NCBI GenBank assembly: GCA_047974165.1
Contig: JBKECB010000055.1
Location: forward strand, 1-12,658
Direction of reading: 5' to 3'
Length of the DNA: 12,658 nucleotides
Source of the DNA: Lactovum sp047974165
GTDB lineage: Bacteria > Bacillota > Bacilli > Lactobacillales > Streptococcaceae
Of the stretch, positions 1 to 6,112 are shown piece by piece. Positions within the stretch are counted from its first letter, which is position 1; each line of letters starts with the position of its first letter. The notes below the pieces were generated by a model. The model made no database searches. It saw nothing but the letters and a program-made list of their open reading frames with translations, and was not told where the DNA came from. Both the position numbers and the translations under genes were made by a program.

Positions 1-239
1 TGAATATGTACGGTGTCAATCTTTGACACGAAAGTTCCAATTTGTGGTCGAACAAAGATAAGACCTTCATTTTCTAAACGTGCAAGTCCGTGTTTAATAG
101 GTGTTCTTGAAACTTCGTAAATATTTGTGAGAGCTGTTTCACTAATCCTGTCTCCAGGTTTAATCTCGAATTCTTCAATCTTTTTTTTCAAATCATAATA
201 AATCCTTGCGGATAATCCATCTGTAACCTTGTTAATCAT
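1..239 (-). CDS. GntR/FadR-family transcriptional regulator, N-terminal part (cut by window edge)
   Basis: Reading leftward from an ATG at 239-237, an open frame of 79 codons runs off the window. The protein starts MINKVTDGLSARIYYDLKK and continues with features of a GntR winged helix-turn-helix: a 'KPGDRISE' turn (about residues 28-35), 'YEVSRTPIKHGLARLENEGLI' spanning the recognition helix and wing approach (about 43-63), and 'GTFVSKID' after the wing. An AGAGG ribosome binding site lies about 5 bases upstream (complement of 245-249). The ligand-binding domain is outside the window, so FadR/UxuR versus another subgroup cannot be settled. The gene is divergent from a pectin-oligomer operon, and two promoters to its right carry palindromes close to the B. 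subtilis GntR operator. I infer that it is the local repressor, responding to a hexuronate or its breakdown product. Confidence 0.9.
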   Translation of the reverse strand, partial: MINKVTDGLSARIYYDLKKKIEEFEIKPGDRISETALTNIYEVSRTPIKHGLARLENEGLIFVRPQIGTFVSKIDTVHI

Positions 240-276
240 AAAAACCTCTTTGTTAGTTGTTTTTTTCAATGCTCAT

Positions 277-285
277 ATTATAGCA
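277..285 (-). promoter_or_regulatory. Extended -10 promoter element for the GntR gene
   Basis: On the minus strand the sequence reads TGCTATAAT, a full TGn extension plus a perfect TATAAT hexamer (complement of 277-282), about 38 bases upstream of the regulator's ATG. No good -35 hexamer is seen around 300-305, which is tolerable for an extended -10 promoter. Confidence 0.6.
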
Positions 286-309
286 TAAATAGAAAAAAAA
301 ATAATTAGA

Positions 310-324
310 AACACTAGTATTCTA
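310..324. promoter_or_regulatory. Possible degenerate copy of the GntR operator
   Basis: AACACTAGTATTCTA matches 12 of 15 bases of the AATACTTGTATTCAA sequence found at the two operon promoters. It lies just upstream of where the -35 region of the divergent regulator promoter would be, so it might serve autoregulation. In AT-rich DNA such a match could be chance. Confidence 0.25.
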
Positions 325-345
325 CTTTTTATTGAAAAATAAAGA

Positions 346-388
346 GAGAAGCTAGAAATAATAAGGATGAGAAGCTAGAAATAATAAG
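346..388 (+). repeat. Two tandem copies of a 20-bp direct repeat
   Basis: Positions 346-365 and 369-388 are identical 20-mers (GAGAAGCTAGAAATAATAAG), separated by 3 bases, giving a 23-base period, roughly two helical turns. They lie between the divergent promoters, upstream of the -35 box at 427. They do not resemble the operator palindromes. They could be binding sites for a second regulator or simply a local duplication. Confidence 0.75.
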
Positions 389-407
389 TAATTAGTCGGT
401 ATCTATC

Positions 408-421
408 AGAAAGCCTTTACA
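408..421 (+). promoter_or_regulatory. Weak candidate catabolite-responsive element (cre)
   Basis: AGAAAGCCTTTACA fits the CcpA consensus TGNAANCGNTNNCA except at the first base and at the central CG (here CC). It sits directly upstream of the -35 box, where CcpA could act. Carbon catabolite control is usual for such operons, but this match is poor and is offered only as a candidate. Confidence 0.2.
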
Positions 422-426
422 TTTTC

Positions 427-455
427 TTGACAAGGGAAATTTATTTTTGTATAAT
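427..455 (+). promoter_or_regulatory. Consensus sigma-A promoter of the uptake and degradation operon
   Basis: TTGACA (427-432) and TATAAT (450-455) are both perfect hexamers with an optimal 17-base spacer. The predicted start of transcription near 461-462 leaves a 5' leader of about 50 bases to the ATG at 512. Such a strong promoter would need tight repression; an operator palindrome begins inside and just after the -10 box. Confidence 0.9.
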
Positions 456-475
456 ACTTGTATTCAAGAATACAA
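454..475. promoter_or_regulatory. GntR-type operator overlapping the transcription start
   Basis: The stretch 454-471 reads ATACTTGTATTCAAGAAT, 16 of 18 identical to the B. subtilis gluconate-operon GntR site as I recall it (ATACTTGTATACAAGTAT). A second register gives an exact inverted repeat, TTGTATTC (458-465) and GAATACAA (468-475), with a 2-base centre. Bases 453-467 (AATACTTGTATTCAA) recur exactly at 8935-8949. The position, overlapping the -10 box and start site, suits repression by the divergent GntR protein. Confidence 0.75.
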
Positions 476-502
476 ATTGTATTAAACTAATTTATGAAAA
501 GT

Positions 503-507
503 AGGAG
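503..507 (+). promoter_or_regulatory. Ribosome binding site that places the first permease start at 512
   Basis: AGGAG lies 4 bases before the ATG at 512. The in-frame ATG at 494 has only AT-rich sequence (ATTAAACTAATTT) upstream and no Shine-Dalgarno, and this AGGAG lies inside the reading frame if 494 is used. Confidence 0.75.
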
Positions 508-511
508 AGCT

Positions 512-1390
512 ATGAAGAAAAAATTAAAAAAGATTCCTGTTGTGTATTTCTTTTTAATCCCGTGGTTTTTAGGACTGGTATTATTAAAAATTGTTCCCTT
601 TCTAATTTCCCTTGTTTTAAGTTTTACATCTTATAACTTAATTGATTCCCCTGAATTTATTGGATTTGGAAATTATACTAAGATGTTTACAGCAGACCCA
701 ATATTTATAAAGTCTATTATTGCAACTTTTAAATATTCCTTTATCACAGTTCCTTTAGTTTTAGTTGTTTCTCTTTTGGTTGCAACAATTTTGAACTTTA
801 AAATTAAAGGGGTAAATTTCTTTAGATCAGTATATTATATCCCATCTATTTTGGGAGGAAATGTTGCAGTCGCAATCTTATGGCAATCTTTATTTGCTAA
901 TGATGGTATTTTAAATATGGTGCTTAGTATTGTGGGGATTGATGCAATTCCTTGGCTTGTAAATCCTAACACAGCTTTATTTACGATTGGTTTATTAAGA
1001 GCATGGCAGTTTGGATCAACGATGGTTATTTTCCTAGCAGCCTTACAAAATGTTCCAAAGTCTTTATATGAAGCAGCAGAAATTGATGGAGCTGGAAAAA
1101 TTACTCAATTTTTTAATGTGACTTTACCAATTATTACCCCAGTTGTTCTTTTTAACTTTGTAATGGGACTCGTACATGCATTCCAAGAGTTTAATGCTCC
1201 ATATTTGATTACAAATGGTGGACCAATGCATTCTACATATTTGATGAATATGTACATCTATGAAAGTGCATTCAAAACATATAATATGGGATATGCAAGT
1301 GCCTTATCTTGGATATTATTCCTTATCATTATGACATTCACACTCATGGTATTTAGAAGTTCAAAATACTGGGTACACTATTCAGATTAA
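512..1390 (+). CDS. ABC sugar transporter permease, MalF/UgpA-LplB type (CUT1)
   Basis: This is a 292-residue integral membrane subunit of a binding-protein-dependent sugar importer. It opens with a basic tail (MKKKLKKIP) and a first membrane helix (VYFFLIPWFLGLVLL), with further hydrophobic segments to the C-terminus. The cytoplasmic EAA loop that contacts the ATPase begins at E187 and reads EAAEIDGAG...LPIITP, as in CUT1 permeases. The start at 512 is chosen over the upstream ATG at 494 because only 512 has a Shine-Dalgarno. The next gene encodes the partner permease 13 bases downstream. The neighbouring GH28 and GH105 genes suggest galacturonate-containing oligosaccharides as cargo, which is inference; the specificity lies mainly in the lipoprotein at 7576. 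Confidence 0.93.
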   Translation: MKKKLKKIPVVYFFLIPWFLGLVLLKIVPFLISLVLSFTSYNLIDSPEFIGFGNYTKMFTADPIFIKSIIATFKYSFITVPLVLVVSLLVATILNFKIKGVNFFRSVYYIPSILGGNVAVAILWQSLFANDGILNMVLSIVGIDAIPWLVNPNTALFTIGLLRAWQFGSTMVIFLAALQNVPKSLYEAAEIDGAGKITQFFNVTLPIITPVVLFNFVMGLVHAFQEFNAPYLITNGGPMHSTYLMNMYIYESAFKTYNMGYASALSWILFLIIMTFTLMVFRSSKYWVHYSD

Positions 1391-1403
1391 GTTAGGAGGA
1401 AAA

Positions 1404-2243
1404 ATGCCAAATAAACTAAACAAAATTATTCGATATGTTATTTTAACACTTGTAGGATTTATCTTAATCTATCCTTTACTATTGTTATTCTTTGCAACAT
1501 TTAAAGAAAATAATGAAATTTTTACAACTTTGAACTTATGGCCTAAAAATGGCTTTGATGCAAGTGGCTATAAAGAGGCGTGGGAAACTTCAACAGGGCG
1601 TAACTTCGGTTTTTATTTTCTTAATACTTTAAAATTACTTATTCCTAAAGTTATTTTAACAGTTATATCTTGTGTTTTAACTGCTTATGCAGTTGTTCGT
1701 TTTAATTTTAGAGGAAAAGCTGCAGTATTTGCCTCCATCATTGCAACTTTATTATTACCAGAAGTTGTTTTACGTATCCCAACTTATTTAATTTGGTCAA
1801 ATATTGGAATGCTAGATTCTTATGTACCACTTGTTGCTCCCTCAGCTTTTGCGATTGATTCTTTCTTTGTCTTTATGTTAATTCAGTTCTTTAGAACATT
1901 ACCTACAGAGCTTGATGAAGCCGCAAAGTTAGATGGTTGTAATCCACTTCAAACATTGATTTACATATTTGTTCCAATCTTAAAACCTGCAATTATCTCA
2001 GTAGCCCTATTTACTTTTATGTGGGGGATGAATGATTTTCAAGGTCCATTAATTTATGTCTCTTCAACTGAAAAGTACACACTTTCATTGCTACTTCGTC
2101 TTTCACAAGATGCAGATTCTGTAGTTAATTATGGAAAAGTTTTTGCAATGTCAATGATGGCACTCTTACCTTCAATCTTAATTTTCTTCTTTACACAAAG
2201 ATACTTTATTGAAGGAATTGCATCAACAGGAGGAAAAGAATAA
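1404..2243 (+). CDS. ABC sugar transporter permease, MalG/UgpE-AraQ type (CUT1)
   Basis: This 279-residue membrane protein is the second permease of the importer. An AGGAGGA site (1394-1400) lies 3 bases before the ATG. After a short basic N-terminus, the first membrane helix is VILTLVGFILIYPLLLLFFATF, followed by a long outside loop typical of MalG-like subunits and several further helices. The EAA loop starts at E172 (EAAKLDGC...VPILKPA). The C-terminus ends GIASTGGKE, resembling the usual '.G...GAVKG' ending of this family. It should pair with the protein encoded just upstream to form the channel heterodimer. No ATPase gene is in the window. Its stop codon region carries the Shine-Dalgarno for the next gene. 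Confidence 0.94.
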   Translation: MPNKLNKIIRYVILTLVGFILIYPLLLLFFATFKENNEIFTTLNLWPKNGFDASGYKEAWETSTGRNFGFYFLNTLKLLIPKVILTVISCVLTAYAVVRFNFRGKAAVFASIIATLLLPEVVLRIPTYLIWSNIGMLDSYVPLVAPSAFAIDSFFVFMLIQFFRTLPTELDEAAKLDGCNPLQTLIYIFVPILKPAIISVALFTFMWGMNDFQGPLIYVSSTEKYTLSLLLRLSQDADSVVNYGKVFAMSMMALLPSILIFFFTQRYFIEGIASTGGKE

Positions 2244-2245
2244 TT
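2228..2245 (+). promoter_or_regulatory. Ribosome binding site and probable non-ATG start (ATT at 2243) of the RDD gene
   Basis: AGGAGG (2228-2233) sits 9 bases before an ATT at 2243-2245 that shares its A with the upstream TAA stop (2241-2243). The layout TAATT looks like a TAATG stop/start overlap with one base changed. The first ATG (2258) is 24 bases from this AGGAGG and has only AAAAGA before it. Confidence 0.5.
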
Positions 2246-2257
2246 ATTATTAAAAGA

Positions 2258-2647
2258 ATGTTAGCAGAATTAGTTGATTTAGTTGTTAATGTTTGCCTAT
2301 TAATTTTTGAAGTGATTGTTATTCTTCCCTTATACGAGGGACTTGTAAACTATACTTTCCTTTATTTACCTTTAACATTAGCAACTTTCTGGGCATTGAT
2401 TATCTTAGTGCAAGGTCTCTTTTGGGCACAAGGTGAAAGTATTGGTAAATATTTTATGAGGTTGGAAGTTGTAAATACAGCAGATGAAAGTTTAGTATCT
2501 TTTGAAAAAATGCTAGTTCGTGAGTTTTTTATAAAGTATATTAGTTTTTACTTTTCAGGTTTACCGCTTCTTTTTGGAAAACCATCAGTTCAAGAACAAG
2601 CAACAGAGACGATTGTGAGGCGAAAACGTGTGGGAAATAAAGTATAA
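2258..2647 (+). CDS. Small RDD-like membrane protein of unknown function; true start possibly ATT at 2243
   Basis: The product (129 residues from the ATG) has two clear hydrophobic segments (about 5-26 and 32-56) and a weaker third (about 90-106). The block GESIGKYFMRLEVVN...FEKMLVREF matches the centre of RDD proteins (G.t.GK...l.vV......r.l.Re). RDD proteins start with an 'R..A..iD' motif. Here 'KRMLAELVD' fits, but its K and R are encoded just upstream of the ATG, in the same open frame back to ATT codons at 2243, 2246 and 2249. A start at 2243 would give 134 residues and restore the motif. The family's C-terminal 'hD...gT.VV' is only partly kept (QEQATETIVRRK). It overlaps the GH28 gene by 20 bases, suggesting translational coupling. 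A helper role in uptake is conceivable but unproven. Confidence 0.75.
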   Translation: MLAELVDLVVNVCLLIFEVIVILPLYEGLVNYTFLYLPLTLATFWALIILVQGLFWAQGESIGKYFMRLEVVNTADESLVSFEKMLVREFFIKYISFYFSGLPLLFGKPSVQEQATETIVRRKRVGNKV

Positions 2648-4196
2648 CTCCGTTTACAGTTTATTTTTTGAATATCAAGGTCAGTCATTTCATAGAAAAA
2701 GCTATAAAGTTTTAGTAAATGGTAAGATTTATCATGAGAAGTTAACAGTTAATAGTTTTTCAATTTTTCAAACATTAAATGGAAAAGTTCATGTTCAGAT
2801 TATTAATGAAAAATCTGAACACGAATTTGATGAGATAATTTCTCTTGAAGATAAAAATTATTATTTAAATGTTAATACATTTTTAAAACATTTAGATAAT
2901 GAAGAAGATCATACCCAAGCAATTCAAGCTTTGATATTATCTGTTCCTGATAATACAAGTTTATTCTTTCCAGCTAGGAAATATAATATAACGAGTCTTT
3001 TCTTACGAAGTAATCTAAAACTTATATTTGAAGAAGCAGCTATTTTTAATATTTTAACTCAAGATAAAAAATTTCCTGTTCTTCCAGATATTATTGAAAA
3101 TAAGAACTTTAGTCAGAGAGAGATTATTTCAACTTGGGAAGGAAATCCTCAAGATTGTCATTCTTCAATAATATCTGGATATTATTTAAAAAATGTAGAA
3201 TTAATAGGACCATTAAAAATTGAGGCAAATGCTTCAAAAGAAAATTGGTGGAAAAATGTAAAGCAAAAAAAAATTGCTTGGCGCCCCAAAACTCTTTATT
3301 TTAATCAATGTGAAAATATAAAAATTCATGGATTGAAGATTTATAATTCCCCTTCTTGGTCAATCCATCCTTTTTACAGTCAAAATATAAAGATTTTTGA
3401 TACTTTTATCTTTAATCCCGCAGATTCTCCAAATACGGATGGTATCAATCCAGAATCATGTCAAAATATTGAGATTAATGGAGCAACATTTGATGTTGGA
3501 GATGATTGTATTGCGATAAAGTCAGGAAAAATTTATCAGTCAAAATATCATAATCAAGCTTGTGAAGATATTTTAATAAAGAATTGTAAGATGGAGCATG
3601 GTCATGGAGCTATTGTTCTTGGAAGTGAAATATCATCTGGTGTAAAACGCTTAAAGATAGAAAATTGTCTTTTTAATCAAACAGATCGAGGATTACGTGT
3701 TAAGACGAGACGAGGACGTGGGGAAAAATCAGTTATTGATGATATTCAACTAACAAATATAGAAATGATAGATGTTAAAGCTGCATTCACAATTAATGCT
3801 TATTATAATTGTGATCCGGATGGAAATTCAGATTATGTTGCATCACAAGAAGAAAGGGAAGTGGATGAACGAACACCTTTCTTAGGTCAGTTTTATTTTA
3901 AAAATATTTCTTGTAAAAATCTTCAGCAGGTTGTCTGTATGGCTTATGGATTAAAAGAGCAGCCTATAGAAAGTATTACGATTGAAAATTCTTTGTTTGA
4001 ATTCTCTAAAGAAGAAAGCCCAGGTTATCCTTTAATGATGAGAGAGGCTAAAAAAGTATCGAGAGTTGCTTATAAATTTTTAAATGTAAATAAAGTTAAA
4101 GTTAAAAATAATCAATATATAAATGTTAACTCTAAAAATAAAGAATTTAAAAATGTAGAAAGTCTGGAGGAGCTGAATGATGAGTATTGTAGATGA
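2628..4196 (+). CDS. Cytoplasmic GH28 polygalacturonase-type glycoside hydrolase
   Basis: This 522-residue enzyme starts with GTG, preceded by GTGAGG at 2615-2620. It should hydrolyse alpha-1,4-galacturonosyl (or related rhamnogalacturonan) linkages by the inverting GH28 mechanism. All four family signatures are present: SPNTDG (N269, D271), GDDCIAIKSG (D292, D293), GHGAIVLGSE (H326) and RGLRVK (R357, K359). About 95 N-terminal residues precede the right-handed beta-helix and look beta-rich, like the small N-terminal domain of intracellular exo-polygalacturonases. There is no signal peptide, so it probably acts on imported oligomers, which favours exo action releasing galacturonate. It overlaps both neighbours by 20 bases. 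Rhamnogalacturonan or xylogalacturonan specificity cannot be excluded from the sequence. Confidence 0.93.
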   Translation: MWEIKYNSVYSLFFEYQGQSFHRKSYKVLVNGKIYHEKLTVNSFSIFQTLNGKVHVQIINEKSEHEFDEIISLEDKNYYLNVNTFLKHLDNEEDHTQAIQALILSVPDNTSLFFPARKYNITSLFLRSNLKLIFEEAAIFNILTQDKKFPVLPDIIENKNFSQREIISTWEGNPQDCHSSIISGYYLKNVELIGPLKIEANASKENWWKNVKQKKIAWRPKTLYFNQCENIKIHGLKIYNSPSWSIHPFYSQNIKIFDTFIFNPADSPNTDGINPESCQNIEINGATFDVGDDCIAIKSGKIYQSKYHNQACEDILIKNCKMEHGHGAIVLGSEISSGVKRLKIENCLFNQTDRGLRVKTRRGRGEKSVIDDIQLTNIEMIDVKAAFTINAYYNCDPDGNSDYVASQEEREVDERTPFLGQFYFKNISCKNLQQVVCMAYGLKEQPIESITIENSLFEFSKEESPGYPLMMREAKKVSRVAYKFLNVNKVKVKNNQYINVNSKNKEFKNVESLEELNDEYCR

Positions 4197-5313
4197 ATAT
4201 ATTGACTTAATTATAAAAAAATCAAAACCGGGTTATCCTTATTGGAATAAAGAAGTATTATTACAAAATAAGAGTATGGGCTGGAATTATATTGATGGCT
4301 GTATGATTAAAAGTATTTTAGATTTTTATGAGCAGACAAAAAAACAGGAATATCTTAGATTTTCAGATGATTATATTGATTACTTTATCTCTGATAAAGG
4401 AGAAATTCTTGGCTACAATAAAGGAGAATATAATCTTGACTATATAAATGAAGGGAAAGTTCTATTTAGACTTTATAAATATACAAAGAAGGAAAAATAT
4501 CAACTTGCTATTGAAAGACTATATCAACAGCTACAAGAACAGCCAAGAACAAAAGAAGGTAATTTTTGGCATAAGAAAATTTATGAAAATCAAGTTTGGT
4601 TAGATGGTGTTTATATGTCTCTTCCTTTTTATTTAGAATATGAAAACCAAAATTCTCTTCAGAGATATGATGATATTTTTCATCAATTAAGAAATATTCA
4701 ACAAATGATGAAAGATGAGGGAAGTTTAATTCCTAATCATGCAATAGATTCGAGTAAAAAGGTATTTTGGGCTGATAAAGAGACAGGTTTATCACATACA
4801 AAATGGTTACGATCAGTTGGCTGGTATACAATGGCACTCATTGATATGATTGATTTGATCGATAAGCAGATGTATGATGAGTATATGTTTTTAGTTAATG
4901 AGTTTCGTGATCTTATCAAAGCAGAGCTTTCTTATCAAGATGAGACTGGGATGTTCTTTCAAGTTATTGATCAAATGGAACGTGAAGGAAATTATCTTGA
5001 AACAAGTGGAAGTGCAATGATTGCTTATGCAATCTTTAAAGCATGCCGTTTAGAGATATTGCCTATGGAATATCAAAAGTATGCGTTAAAAATTAGTCAA
5101 GGAATTGACCGAAAATATTTAAAAGAAACGGAAGAAGGATTTAGCTTAGGTGGCATTTGTCTTGTGGCAGGTTTAGGACCAGAAGATAATCGCCGTCGAG
5201 ATGGTTCCTTTGAATATTATATTTCTGAGCCTGTTGTTGAAGATGATGCGAAAGGTATCGGTCCTTATATTATGATGAAGATAGAAGAAGAACGTTTGGA
5301 GGAAAAATGTTAA
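4177..5313 (+). CDS. GH105 unsaturated glycuronyl (rhamnogalacturonyl) hydrolase
   Basis: This 378-residue (alpha/alpha)6-barrel-type enzyme has no signal peptide. GH105 enzymes hydrate the double bond of the 4,5-unsaturated uronate that lyases leave at the non-reducing end, releasing 5-keto-4-deoxyuronate. Family landmarks are VWLDGVYMSLPFYLEYE with the presumed catalytic acid at D143, HTKWLRSVGWYTMALIDM (H207, W210, G215, W216) and the late ETSGSAMIAYAIFKACR. The usual 'RGNGW' of the family is RSVGW here, a modest deviation. GGAGG at 4166-4170 serves ATG 4177 (spacing 6); the ATG at 4180 is also possible. The start overlaps the GH28 gene by 20 bases. Pairing with GH28 means both saturated and unsaturated oligomers could be processed in the cytoplasm. 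Confidence 0.92.
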   Translation: MMSIVDEYIDLIIKKSKPGYPYWNKEVLLQNKSMGWNYIDGCMIKSILDFYEQTKKQEYLRFSDDYIDYFISDKGEILGYNKGEYNLDYINEGKVLFRLYKYTKKEKYQLAIERLYQQLQEQPRTKEGNFWHKKIYENQVWLDGVYMSLPFYLEYENQNSLQRYDDIFHQLRNIQQMMKDEGSLIPNHAIDSSKKVFWADKETGLSHTKWLRSVGWYTMALIDMIDLIDKQMYDEYMFLVNEFRDLIKAELSYQDETGMFFQVIDQMEREGNYLETSGSAMIAYAIFKACRLEILPMEYQKYALKISQGIDRKYLKETEEGFSLGGICLVAGLGPEDNRRRDGSFEYYISEPVVEDDAKGIGPYIMMKIEEERLEEKC

Positions 5314-6107
5314 TTCGAGGCCATGATTTACAAAAGCATACAGTTGAACAAGTTTTGGATCTAAAAAAAGAGTATGGAATTTCAGGTTATCAACTAGCAT
5401 TAAAAAAGTCATTTCCAATATTGAGTGAAGAGCTTAGCTTTAAAGATATTGAGTTAATCTCTCCTCTAGTTTTTGAAAATACAGCAATATTAGGTGCTTA
5501 TTTTAATCCAGTAGATCCGAATAAAGATAAGATAAGCATAGGAATTAAAAATTTTATTTTTAATATGAAGTTAGCAGAAAAAAATAAAATAAAATATGTT
5601 GCCTCTGAAACAGGATCTAAAATGGGAACACCTTGGGACTACCATCCTGATAATCATAAAAAGGAAACAGTTGCTGAATCGATTGCTGCGTTCCAAGAAA
5701 TTTCAAGATTAACTCAGGGAATAGAAGTTAAAATTGCAATTGAACCAGCTTATCATCATGTTATAAAAGATATCGAAAGTTTAGAATATCTTTATCAAGA
5801 AATAAATGATGAACGCATTGTTTATATTTTAGATATATTTAATCTTTTGAACTCACGTCCATATGAGGATTATTTATCAGTAATAGAGCATTTTCTACAA
5901 AACTCAAAAGATAGGCTTGCAATTGTTCATTTAAAAGACTTTATTATTGAAGATAATCAAGTAAAGCAAGTTGCAATAGGAAAAGGAATTGTTGATTTTA
6001 AACAGGTTATTCAGATTTTAAAAGATTATAAAAAAGATCTCCTTTTTGTATTAGAAGGTACTTTAGAAGAAAATCTAAAAGTGGCAATGGAGACTGTAAA
6101 TAAATAA
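5307..6107 (+). CDS. Sugar (phosphate) isomerase/epimerase, xylose-isomerase-like TIM barrel
   Basis: The product (266 residues) shows the four metal-ligand positions of this superfamily in order: E146 (KIAIEPAYHH), D176 (YILDIFNLL), H208 (AIVHLKDF) and E250 (FVLEG). It should bind a divalent metal and move a proton on a keto-sugar or uronate. The D-tagatose 3-epimerase pattern D-x-x-H is D176-x-x-N179 here, and the Arg that follows the conserved His in that group is not evident, so it is not a standard ketohexose 3-epimerase; D-x-x-N occurs in UlaE-like and many uncharacterised COG1082 members. GGAGG (5298-5302) lies 4 bases before the ATG, and the gene overlaps GH105 by 7 bases. The substrate is unknown. 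A job on the GH105 product or another uronate is suggested only by position. Confidence 0.85.
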   Translation: MLIRGHDLQKHTVEQVLDLKKEYGISGYQLALKKSFPILSEELSFKDIELISPLVFENTAILGAYFNPVDPNKDKISIGIKNFIFNMKLAEKNKIKYVASETGSKMGTPWDYHPDNHKKETVAESIAAFQEISRLTQGIEVKIAIEPAYHHVIKDIESLEYLYQEINDERIVYILDIFNLLNSRPYEDYLSVIEHFLQNSKDRLAIVHLKDFIIEDNQVKQVAIGKGIVDFKQVIQILKDYKKDLLFVLEGTLEENLKVAMETVNK

Positions 6108-6112
6108 AATAA

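Noticed and set aside
4737..4919. Minus-strand open frame of 60 codons inside the GH105 gene
   Set aside because: It lies wholly within a well-supported gene whose motifs are in the other strand, lacks recognisable features and has no ribosome site worth noting.
5173..5418. Minus-strand open frame of 81 codons across the GH105/epimerase junction
   Set aside because: It is antisense to two genes with clear family motifs; its product shows no domain features and reads as a low-complexity hydrophobic shadow.
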